Below are positions 40,901-49,678 of a stretch of 64,000 nt of DNA, piece by piece. Position 1 is the first letter of the stretch, and every line of letters begins with the position of its first letter. The stretch lies in contig CBFFRQ010000043.1 of assembly GCA_965644315.1 (NCBI GenBank), positions 248,001-312,000 on the forward strand, in the 5' to 3' direction. Made by a program: the position numbers and the translations under genes. The notes under the pieces were generated by a model. The model was not told the DNA's origin and did no database searches. It saw nothing but the letters and a program-made list of their open reading frames with translations. The DNA comes from Caecitellus pseudoparvulus (lineage: Eukaryota; Bigyra: Bicosoecida).

Positions 40901-43900
40901 GTGCACCACGTCCAGCACGGCCCGCCAGCCCTCTCGCAGCAGTCCGCCACAGGAGCGCGCCAGCAGCAGCACACAGCGCAGGGTGAGCAGGGACCGGTGC
41001 ACGTCCAAGTGGTCTGTGCTGGGCAACGCGTCTGAGTGCTGCACGCGCCAGGCCTCGGCCTTGGGCAGGGCGGGGCGTGGCAGGGCGCTTGAGCTGCTGC
41101 CCACGCTGCTCCGAGCACGCCTGCCCCAGGCAGCGGTGGGGCTGGGGGACCCTCCTCCCCCCGCCACGCCGCCGGACCCGCTGGCCAGTGCATGCATGTC
41201 GAAGGTGTGGGGGGGTGGGGCGGCGGGTGCCCCCCCCTCACCCCCCTCCCACTCCCCTGGGCCGGGGGTGTCCATGGCCGAGCTGTCGTCCACACTGGAC
41301 ACGGTGCTGTCAGCCCGGGCACGCCTGGGCCCACCCCCCGCCCCATCCCTCCGCGGCGCATCCAGGGCCAAGAAGGCCCCCGGCAGTGCCAGCAGGCCAG
41401 GCGCAGGCTGGAAGTCAGCCATGGCGGCGGGCTGTGCCTTGAGCCAGTAGCGTGCCAGGGACGTGACGAGGCCGTTGAGGATGTCCCCCATGCCGTAGTG
41501 GCTGGTGATGGCGGAGACCTGGAAGAACCCCCGCAGCACGCGGCGCAGCACCAGCTGGTCCGCAGAGTGCGCCCACACGTACGTCAGCGCCCCCAGCGCC
41601 GCGTCGGCGATGAGCCCGAACATGTCCCGCTGGTGTTCCGCCGCCTCCGCGGACGCGACGGCTGAAGTGAAGGCGGACACGGCCCCCGCCCGGGCCAGCA
41701 CGCCGTCCCACGCGGAGCCCATGGCCAGCCCGTGGTCCTCTGTGGCGGCGGAGGCGGTGAGGCTGTTCACGTCCATGCGCATGCGGATTTGGCGGTTCTT
41801 GATGGCGTCGTAGATGGCGGCAGTGTACTCGGCAGGCAGGTCGGCGCCGCCGTTCACCCCCTTCAGCTGCTTGTTGAAGCCTGCCAGGGTCATCTTGCGG
41901 GACACCTGGGGGTTGTGCAGGTCCGTGTTGAGCATGATGATGGCGTAGGCCAGGATGAAGGCGGCGTCGGGGTTCTCCAGGGGCCCCGGCGACTGCTCGA
42001 ACAGCGTCTCGGACAGCGCCTCCATGAGGCGGGAGATCTTCTGGCTCTCCCCCGGCAGGCGAAAGTCCTCCAGGAACAGGCGCAGGGCGTCGTCCACACG
42101 CATGCCCTGGAAGTTGAAGCTGGCGATGTACTCCTTGCACACGGCCGTGTTCAACTTGAACTTGTCCTCGGGCGGCTGGGACAAGTAATCCCCCACCAGG
42201 GTCGTGTCCAGCCCCGAGCATGTGCGCAGGAAGGCGGCAATGTCCCGGGCCGACGCCGGCTCCGGCAGCAGCCCCACCTCCTGCACGTACGGCACCCACC
42301 GCGACTTGGACGGGTTGCTGTCCCCGTTGAAGCGTGCCGCCGCCAGCTGCATCTTGCGTTTCAGCTGCTTGCGCTGGCGCAGGGAGGTGGGCCCATCCCC
42401 CTCCCCGCCGGCGGCAGTGGTGGCGGCGGCGGCGGCGGTGGTGGTGGTGGTGGGCCCATGTCCATCGTCCACTGCAGCTGCCGCTGCCACCTGCGCCGCA
42501 CAGCCCTGGTGGATGTTGTCGATGACTGCCAGCACGCCCTCCAGGGCGGTGATGTTCAGGGAGGTGAGGGGGCCGTCCCCCGGCAGCGTATTACGGCACA
42601 GCGCCCCCACCAGCACCTCGAACAAGTTGGTGCACATGACGTCACAGTCGTAGTTCACGTACAGGTCCAGCATGAGGGCGGGCTCCCTGCAAAACTCCAG
42701 CAGGCTCTCCAGGGCCAGCTCCCGGTGCTCAGGGGAGGAGGTGCGGGCGTCGGCCAGGTGCAGGTGCACTGACGTGAAGAACACCTCCAACTGCACCTTC
42801 AAGTGGCTCTTCAGGGCGATGAACAAGTTGAACACCACGCGCAGGGTGAGGGACAGCGTCTGCAGGTCGCTGGTGCGGGAGTTGGCCACCAGGTGCTTGC
42901 ACACGTCCACCTGCGCCGCCTGCACCAGCTCCGGCGCCTGCCCCAGCTCCGCCCCCGCCGTCTCCAGGATGACGTTGATGAGGCGCAGCGCGGCAGTGCA
43001 CCGGGCGCGCTTGGCGGCGGCCGTGTCGGCCCCCTCCGGCAGCGCCTCCTCCTCCTCCTCTGCCCACATGTCGAAGGCGTCGGGGGGGGGCGCACCCTTG
43101 CCGCCGGGCGGCGCCGGCCCCTGCAGGCGCCCCATGTCCGTCATGCGGGCCAGCCACCGCAGGATGCGCACCAGGACAGGCACGCCATAGGGCGCCTGCA
43201 GAGGCCGGCGGTGCTGCAGGATGTCCACCGCCACAGGTGCAGGGGCTGTGGAGGGGGCTGCACCCTCACCGGCGCCAGCCCCCGGCGTGCCGCGCCCCTT
43301 TGCTCCCACCAGCTCCGGCAGTCGGGAGAAGAGCGCCAGGAGGACGTTGGACAGGGTGCTGGTGGCGCCCCGCTGCAGCAGTTGCGACGCGGCGGGCATG
43401 TGGGCGATGCGGTGGCAGGAGCGCACCAGCTGCCACACGTTGGCGTCGGTGAGGAAGCGGCCACAGTCGCCCCGCACGACGTTCTCCGTCACCTCCAGCA
43501 GGCTCAGCAGGGTGGCTTCGTCGTCTGCGGCGCTGCTGCTCTCGAAGCGGCAGTGGTTCACTGCATGTGCGATGCGGTTGGCACCCTCTCGCACGCGGGG
43601 GGACTCCTCCCGCAGGAAACGGTATATGAGGAACTTGTTCACGCTTTGCAGGGCGATGCCAGTGAGGGGGCCGCTGGGACGGGGAGGGGGGGCGTCGCCG
43701 TGGGCGCGTGAGCGAGGTGCCTCGCTATGTAGGTGCAGCGCCAGCTCACCTGGTGTCTGTGGACTCCACCACCTGCAGAAAAGGCTGCAGGAAGAGCACG
43801 ACGTCCACGTCGCCCAGGTCGTCAAAGTGCTGCAGGTGATTCAGCAGCGTCTTGAAGGACCGAATCAACGGCGTCTCGTGCTGCGCGCGGAGGAGGGTGA

Positions 43901-44071
43901 AGGTGCGCAGGCGCTTCCCGTGCCACTTGGCGCAGGACTCACGTGCAGGGGCACCTCCCGTCGGAAGCGCTCATCGGAAGCCCACCGGCGATTCATGCGG
44001 ATTATGGACAACACATTGTGGATCTCCCCCTTCACAGCATTCACCGCATTGGAGGCGAAGGTGGCTGCCAT
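37997..44071 (-). CDS. GBF1/GNOM-type ARF guanine nucleotide exchange factor (Sec7)
   Basis: Exons complement(37997-43673, 43750-43880, 43943-44071), 1978 aa. The first exon, 'NAVKGEIHNVLSIIRMNRRW' and then 'ASDERFRREVPLH', is the typical DCB start of GBF1/GNOM proteins. Exon 2 continues with 'PLIRSFKTLLNHLQ', and the HUS box region lies before residue 500. The Sec7 domain spans about residues 530-715 with the catalytic glutamate finger in 'FRLPGESQ' (Glu629), and 'AFILAYAIIMLNTDLHNPQV'. Downstream HDS-like helical regions are followed by a very acidic, Pro-rich C-terminus with 'EEDEEEEEGVVGLF'. Family role: activates ARF1-class GTPases for COPI budding at the Golgi. The C-terminus, 'VVGLFSALFWGGGQ', is hydrophobic and may bind membrane. 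TAA overlaps an AATGCA word. Further introns in the Gly/Pro-rich parts cannot be excluded. Confidence 0.9.
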
Positions 44072-44176
44072 GAGCGGCCTCTCGGCGTTTCACTCGAAAC
44101 GCGAGCAAGCCCAGGACGACCGCCGCGGCTCCAGGGCGCGTGGCTGCACTGCCGTGCCAGGCTCAGGAGCACGACT

Positions 44177-44867
44177 TCATGCATCACATGCCTGGTGCTG
44201 CCGCGCGGCGAGGACGAGGTTGATGCGATTTGGCCGGCGCATGGCGCTGCCTCGCCGGTGCGGGCCCAGCTGCTGCACCAGGCAAGGCAAGTGCAGGGGT
44301 GTGTAACAGGGTTGTGCATTCAGTCAATCAGTACTTGCTGGGGGCCTGTGAGGTGCGGGCAAGGCGCAGGGAGCAGTGCGAGCGGGGACAGTGCTGCGCA
44401 GGCACGCGAGGGCTCACCTTCAGCATGCCCCAGTAGGGTGACTCGATGAGGGCAGAGTACGCCTTGACCAAGTGCTTGCAGTTGGTGCGGGAGTCGACGC
44501 CCTCCCGCTTGTAGCAGTCCTCCATGGCCTCCCGCACCATCTTGCACTCCTCGATGGCCACCATCTTCTCACGCACGAACTGCTCCCGCGCCGCGATCTT
44601 GGCGGGCCCGCGCAGGCTGTGGAACTTGACGTTGCCTGCATCGTCCCGCTCGAAGTCTGGCACCTGCTTGAAGTACCTGTTCACCCGCAGCTGGATGGGG
44701 CCGGGCTTCACGAGCTTGTCCTTGTACACCTCCGCTGCCACAGCCTTGGGGTCCACGCTGGTGGCAGGGAAGGCCATACGGTCTTCCCCAACCTCTGGGA
44801 ACAGCTCGCTGTGCTTCTGGGGCGTGTCCATGTACGGCGTCACGGCATTGTGGTGCGTGGCAGCCAT
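44177..44867 (-). CDS. NDUFB10: NADH dehydrogenase subunit NDUFB10-like (complex I)
   Basis: Proposed exons complement(44177-44272, 44418-44867), 181 aa, with a 145-nt intron (GTGAGC...GTGCAG, phase 0). Reading through instead gives 179 aa and a stop at 44328. Family match: 'AREQFVREKMVAIEECKMVR' followed by 'AMEDCYKREGVDSRTNCKHL' and 'VKAYSAL', which fits the plant NDUFB10 pattern 'REhiVREKWIQIEKAKILRE...CYRVEGVNHYQKCRHLVQQYL', including two conserved cysteines. Family role: accessory subunit of the mitochondrial complex I membrane arm, on the intermembrane-space side, with a CHCH-like disulfide pattern. The ~90-residue N-terminal part ahead of the motif is longer than in plants. It is divergent from the VPS9 gene with 259 bp between starts. 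Confidence 0.8.
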
Positions 44868-45126
44868 GGCGCAGCACGTTCTCAGCTCGAGCTGGTGCTG
44901 CCGAAACGCGGCGGAAACGCAGCCAGTCGGCCCTAGGCGGCAGCGACTGCGGTGGAGGCTAGTGGTGGTGCGTTGCTCCCCAGTGGACGACAGTTCGCAC
45001 GTGCGCGGTGTGGCGTGATTTTGACGCCGTGCGAGAGGTGTCTGGGGGTGCCTGCTGCCGGCAGGACGAGAGCGTGGCCTTCCTGCGCTGGCTTCCGCGA
45101 CCAAGCAGCAAAGACTGCGACTCATA
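44868..45126. promoter_or_regulatory. Short divergent promoter region (NDUFB10 / VPS9)
   Basis: Only 259 bases separate the two divergent start codons. Both promoters must lie here, or overlap the first codons. If the VPS9 start is at 45253 the region grows to 385 bases. Confidence 0.5.
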
Positions 45127-47661
45127 ATGAAAACACCCCGCCAGCCCAGCACATGGGAGTGGCACACCTCACCCCCAGCGTGTGGCCCTGCAGCACGCGA
45201 TGCACGAACCAGTGTCGCTGACCTGGTGCGCGCTGCGGAAATTGGTGCGCACATGGCTGCAGCCAGCGTCAACACGCCGCAGCACTTGAAGAGCTCCCTG
45301 TTGGGCCCAGCGCAGCAGAGGACGCACCGATTCGTGTTCAGCTCCCTGCACGCTCCTGCGCCGACATGCACGCTGTCTGACCTCCAGGCTGCCGTCATGG
45401 GGGACGCCTCCGTCGTGCACGCTGTGGAGGCGCTGGGGTCTGTCGCCGCGCCGCCGCACCCGCTGCTGGGCGCCGCCGCGCCGCCCCCCCCCATGCCGCT
45501 GGGCCAAGACCTGCTGCAGGCCCTGGGCGACTCAGCAGGCGAGGCCTCTCCGCCCAGCCTCCCGCGTGGTGTCTCCGCCGCCGCCACGGCGTATGTGGAT
45601 GCCGTGCGGAAGTACCGTGCCCTTGCGGAGGACCTGCCCGCCCCCCGCGACACCCTCAGCCGCGCCCAGCGCCAGCACCTGGACTGGCGCAGAGACCAAG
45701 CCCGCAAGCGGCGTGGCAGCACGCTGGCCGTCTCCGGCGCCGCCGCCGTGCAGGGTGGCTCCCTGTCCTCCTCCGCCACGCTGGAGTCGGCTGTGAATGT
45801 GGCAGCAGGCAGGTGGGACGCCTTCACCAGCATGGTGGCGCAGTCCTTCGACCTGGTGCGCTCCCTGGAGCTGTTCGTGGCCAAGATGGCGGTGGTGCGC
45901 GTGGCGGAGCTGGAGGAGGGGCAACCGGAGGAGATCATGGTGGCGGCACCGCCCCTTTCCCTGCTGGCGGCGCTGGGGCCTAGGCAGGTGGAGGGGGGGG
46001 CCTCCGCCACCCCCCCCCAACACCGCACGCGCTCATCTGCGGGGGACAGTGCCGTGTTCCGGACGCCAGACTCTGAGGATGAGGGCGCGGAGCCGGTGGG
46101 CCCACCCCCCGCCCTGCCAGGGGATGCCGTGCGCCCAACACAGGTGCACCTGACCACCCCCGGCGCCGACACACCATCCACCCCCACCCCCCTGGATGTG
46201 GACACCACCCCGCCAGGGGACCGGGTGCGCGCCCTCGTCCTGCGCTTGCAGCGGGGTCTCCGCCAGAGCCCCGCCTGGCGTGCCTCTGTGGCGGAGGAGG
46301 GGCAGGGGGCCCCTGGCGCGGGGGCACGGCACACGCCTGGCCACGCGCTTAGCGGCGCGCTGGCGGGGCAGGGGGCGCTGACGTGGCAAGAGGTGGACGA
46401 CGCTCTAGAGCGCCTGGTGATGTCCAAGCTACACCACCTGGTGGGGCGCCCAGCGCACTTCCCCGGCGCGGCGCTGTGGGACGACGTACTCACAGTGCGC
46501 TGCCTGGCCCTGGCGCCGCTGGTGTCCTGGGCCCAGCTGGACGTGCCGCCCCCCGCCATCCAGGCACCCCTGCCCTGGGGCCTGGCCATCGCCTGGCTAC
46601 GGGCCATGTCCCGTTTCTGCGCCCCCACCGACAAGATGACATGCCTCCTGAACGCCTCCTCCGTCATCTCCCGCCTGCTGAGCCACGAGGTGCAGGCAGA
46701 CACCGCCTGCATGGTGGTGCGGCAGGGGGCCCAGGTGGGCGCTGACGACTTCCTGCCCGCCCTCATCTGGTGCCTGCTGCGGGCAGCCTGCCCCACCCTG
46801 TACACGGACCTGCGCTACATCAACACGTACCGCGACCCCACCCAGCTCATGTCGGAGCAGGGGTACTACTTCACCAACCTCGTCTCTGCCTGCAACTTCA
46901 TCGTCTCTGCCTCCCCTGCCCAGCTGCACGTGGACGCGGCGGAGCTGGACACCACCACTGCCGCCTCCGTCCGCCGCGTGCTGGCGCTGCGGGAGGAAGC
47001 GGGGGCCAGTGGCACCAGCGGCAGCACGAAGGTGGGCACGGGGGCGGCGACTGCTGCCCCTCACGACCCCACGCCCTGCGTGCAGCCCCCCCCCCTGCAC
47101 CGGCAAGGAGTGCTGTCCGATGCCGCCCTGCGCCACACAGCCCGCGCACTGGCGACTGAGGACACCCTGGAGCAGTTGCTGGACCTGCACCAGCAATGCT
47201 GCAGTGCTCTCGTGGACACGGTGCCGTCTCAGGAGGCTCTGGCGTGGGTGGGGCTGGGTGGCGCGCAGGGCACCCCCCCCCTCCCCCTGGACCTGGCCAA
47301 GCTGACGGAGGGCGAGGGGGATGAAGCCGCCATCCTGGAAGCCTTGCTCATGGGCGAGGAGGAGGAGGAGGAGGAGGAGGGCGGCGGCGCAGGCACCGCG
47401 CAGGCACAGGGCGCGCCTCCTCCCTCAGCAGAGGACCTGCGCCTCGGCGCGCTGCGGGTGGCACAGGCGGTGACGATGACGGAGGAGGGCGCCAGCGCCA
47501 GCCAGCGCGCTCTGGCTGCTCGCCGGCACAGCATCACACAGCTCACTATGCAGGACGGCATGCAGACAGGCGTGGACATCCCACCCGACCTGCTCATGCT
47601 GCACTCCCTGTGCGTGGATGTGGCGGTGGCAGCCAAGCATGTGCCCCCTGCCGCTCCCTGA
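45127..47661 (+). CDS. VPS9-domain Rab5-type GEF
   Basis: Single-exon 844-aa protein. Diagnostic region at about residues 430-610: 'SKLHHLVGR' and 'LPWGLAIAWLRAMSRFCAPT', then 'DKMTCLLNASSVISRLL', then 'VGADDFLPALIWCLLRAACP', 'LRYINTYR' and 'GYYFTNLVSACNFI'. This matches the VPS9 core, where 'GADDFLP' carries the catalytic Asp and 'YYFTNLxSAxxFI' closes the domain. Family role: nucleotide exchange on Rab5/Rab21-type GTPases in early endocytosis. The flanks are low complexity, with an acidic Glu run near residue 745. Start is uncertain: ATG 45127 opens the frame, but ATG 45253 follows a TGCGGAAATTGGTGC word like the one at the SLC19 start, and gives 802 aa. Confidence 0.85.
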   Translation: MKTPRQPSTWEWHTSPPACGPAARDARTSVADLVRAAEIGAHMAAASVNTPQHLKSSLLGPAQQRTHRFVFSSLHAPAPTCTLSDLQAAVMGDASVVHAVEALGSVAAPPHPLLGAAAPPPPMPLGQDLLQALGDSAGEASPPSLPRGVSAAATAYVDAVRKYRALAEDLPAPRDTLSRAQRQHLDWRRDQARKRRGSTLAVSGAAAVQGGSLSSSATLESAVNVAAGRWDAFTSMVAQSFDLVRSLELFVAKMAVVRVAELEEGQPEEIMVAAPPLSLLAALGPRQVEGGASATPPQHRTRSSAGDSAVFRTPDSEDEGAEPVGPPPALPGDAVRPTQVHLTTPGADTPSTPTPLDVDTTPPGDRVRALVLRLQRGLRQSPAWRASVAEEGQGAPGAGARHTPGHALSGALAGQGALTWQEVDDALERLVMSKLHHLVGRPAHFPGAALWDDVLTVRCLALAPLVSWAQLDVPPPAIQAPLPWGLAIAWLRAMSRFCAPTDKMTCLLNASSVISRLLSHEVQADTACMVVRQGAQVGADDFLPALIWCLLRAACPTLYTDLRYINTYRDPTQLMSEQGYYFTNLVSACNFIVSASPAQLHVDAAELDTTTAASVRRVLALREEAGASGTSGSTKVGTGAATAAPHDPTPCVQPPPLHRQGVLSDAALRHTARALATEDTLEQLLDLHQQCCSALVDTVPSQEALAWVGLGGAQGTPPLPLDLAKLTEGEGDEAAILEALLMGEEEEEEEEGGGAGTAQAQGAPPPSAEDLRLGALRVAQAVTMTEEGASASQRALAARRHSITQLTMQDGMQTGVDIPPDLLMLHSLCVDVAVAAKHVPPAAP
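45234..45242 (+). promoter_or_regulatory. TGCGGAAAT word upstream of alternative VPS9 start
   Basis: Ends 10 nt before ATG 45253. The flanks (TGCGGAAATTGGTGC) resemble those of the copy at 28049 (TGCGGAAATCGGTAC), which may mean both mark a start region. If the longer VPS9 protein is real the word is coding. Confidence 0.3.
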
Positions 47662-47753
47662 CGCCTGCCGACAGAGCGTGCAAGGGCGCCATTTCACCGG
47701 GCACACACCTACATGAGCGAGAAGGTCCAGATGTCCCCTTTCCACTCGCCGCC

Positions 47754-49481
47754 ATGCAAGCTACCCTCTTTGCTTCATGGGGCTTGGCGGCGCCGAAGGC
47801 CGCTGCCAGCAGTTTGCCCAGCACGCCGAGGGGCAGGCATGGCAAAAAGCGGCCCCGCACCGAGAACAAGGGTGGCTCCACGACGGCAGCGGCTGAATGT
47901 CCGGACCAACAGGCTTGCCAACACGGGGCTGGCCCACTCAGTCGGCGGGCATCTCCCGCATCAGAGCCACAGTGCCCGTCGGGGTCTCGGGCGCGTGATT
48001 CAAATGCCGCACCTATTGGGCGCAGGCGCCGGTCTCGGCGTGTGGCCGCAAGCCAAGCCGCCAGTGCAGTGGCAAGCCTAGCCAGCGCACTAAATGAAGC
48101 CGCATCGCCCCCTCCTGCACCGACACGCCGCCAAGCAAGCCCAGTGCAGGGCCGAGCTCAGGCCAGTGCGACAGGCGCAGGCAGCAGCGGCCCGCCTGGC
48201 CCTCGCACGCGGAAGCTGCGCCGGAAGCCTTCCCGGGCGGGCTGGTGGGAGAGCCTGCCGGGCACACACAACCACAGGGGCCATGTGAAGTTGAGAGCCA
48301 CCCCGCGCATGTGGGACTTGTCCATTTCCTTCGCCGTGGACTGCAGCGTTAGCCATGGAGTGCCAGGCGTGCAGGCATACACCATGAGCTACGTCTTGGG
48401 AGGGGACGCCCTCGTCAGCGCAGGCAAAGGCGGCATGGTCAGCCTAGCCTGGTGCAAGCACTCGGCAGCCTGTGCTGACGAAGCCGCTGCTGCGCGGTTT
48501 GGGGATGAAATCATGCTGACTGAGCAGGTGGTGATGTGGGCGGGCCACACGCGGTGGGTGTCGGATGCCGTGCAGCCAGACGGTGCGCCCCTCCTCCTCA
48601 CCGCCTCGGACGACGCTAGCATCGCCGTGTGGGAGCTGGAGAAGCCGGGCGGTATCGGCACGAGGGGCCCTGGAAACGTGCCTTCGGCATCAGGCCTGGG
48701 CCCGCCGCTGTTGCACCGCAGCCACCTGCACAGCGGTGGCGTGTACAGCGTGGACGCAGGCACCAGCGGGAGCGGTGTCACGGTGGTATCAGGGTCCAAG
48801 GATACCAGTGTCATGCACTGCTGCGTGGACGCCAGTGGCATCCTGCGCCCCCTGCACACCTTCGCCGACGCCCACGCCGGCGTGGTGAAGAGTGTGCGCC
48901 TGCGCAAGGACGGCAGGGGCATGACGGCTGCCAGCGCCGGCAACGACCGGGCGGTGGCCGTGTGGGACCTGCGCACTGACCAGCAGGCGGTCACCATTCC
49001 CGCAGCGCACTCCCTAAGCATCAACACAGTGTCATGGTCGCCCGACGGCGGCTGCGTCTTGACGGGGGGCTTTGACAACGCAGTTAAGCTGTGGGACGTG
49101 CGGAAGCCTGCGACCTGCCTCTGGCAAGCATCGGCCGCTGCCAGCGTCAGCGCCGGCCGGGCCGACAGCATCATCCACCCAGCATACGCACTGCAGGGCA
49201 GGGTGGTCCTGGTACCCATCCCCAAGTTGTACAGTGTGCTGACCCTGGATGCCGTGACGGGGGTTCCATTGGGCGTTGGCGAGGACTGCTCTGGTTTGTT
49301 GGAGCTGCTTGTGGAGGACCAGCCCCTGCTCCCTGCTCAGATGGCAGTGCGGGAGCACTCTGGGTACAGCTGTGGGGGCCTCCTCAGCTCCCTGCCCTCA
49401 GGGGGCCCAATGGAGGTTGCCATCGGGAACAACCGGCGAACGCAGGTGTGGGAGCTGCGAGCAACGCGCCAGTGTGGCTAG
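47754..49481 (+). CDS. WD40 protein with N-terminal PIP-like motif and WDxR boxes
   Basis: Single-exon 575-aa protein from ATG 47754. The first residues are MQATLFASWG, which resembles the extreme N-terminus of some DNA-repair factors (RQRTLFQTWG-type in FANCM) and PCNA-binding peptides. Residues ~12-165 are basic and disordered. WD40 repeats follow, for example 'GHTRWVSDAV...ASDDASIAVWEL', 'VVSGSKDTSV', 'AHAGVVKSVRL...GNDRAVAVWDLRT', and 'INTVSWSPDGGCVLTGGFDN' then 'AVKLWDVRK'. Two repeats end in the WDxR form typical of DDB1-CUL4 adaptor (DCAF) proteins. Taken together a chromatin- or PCNA-linked DCAF such as a DDB2- or CDT2-like factor is possible, but orthology cannot be shown by eye. The neighbour upstream is 92 bp away in the same direction. 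Confidence 0.7.
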   Translation: MQATLFASWGLAAPKAAASSLPSTPRGRHGKKRPRTENKGGSTTAAAECPDQQACQHGAGPLSRRASPASEPQCPSGSRARDSNAAPIGRRRRSRRVAASQAASAVASLASALNEAASPPPAPTRRQASPVQGRAQASATGAGSSGPPGPRTRKLRRKPSRAGWWESLPGTHNHRGHVKLRATPRMWDLSISFAVDCSVSHGVPGVQAYTMSYVLGGDALVSAGKGGMVSLAWCKHSAACADEAAAARFGDEIMLTEQVVMWAGHTRWVSDAVQPDGAPLLLTASDDASIAVWELEKPGGIGTRGPGNVPSASGLGPPLLHRSHLHSGGVYSVDAGTSGSGVTVVSGSKDTSVMHCCVDASGILRPLHTFADAHAGVVKSVRLRKDGRGMTAASAGNDRAVAVWDLRTDQQAVTIPAAHSLSINTVSWSPDGGCVLTGGFDNAVKLWDVRKPATCLWQASAAASVSAGRADSIIHPAYALQGRVVLVPIPKLYSVLTLDAVTGVPLGVGEDCSGLLELLVEDQPLLPAQMAVREHSGYSCGGLLSSLPSGGPMEVAIGNNRRTQVWELRATRQCG

Positions 49482-49678
49482 CATGCTTCCGCGCGCAGTG
49501 CCCTCCACCTGTCACATTATCAAATCCCCCATCACGCCCGTCGAATGCAAGGCGCATACAAGCACAGCAACTGCCCATGCAAGCCCCACTCGGGGTGGCT
49601 TGCTTTGTGGTTCGGTGAAGCTGAGCCTTCCCACCCGTCTGCGTTTTTGCAGGGGGCCGCCCAGTTCCATTCTGATCC

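Noticed and set aside
38496-41450. 984-aa plus-strand ORF opposite the ARF-GEF
   Set aside because: Shadow of the GBF1-like coding strand, low-complexity, no recognisable domain.
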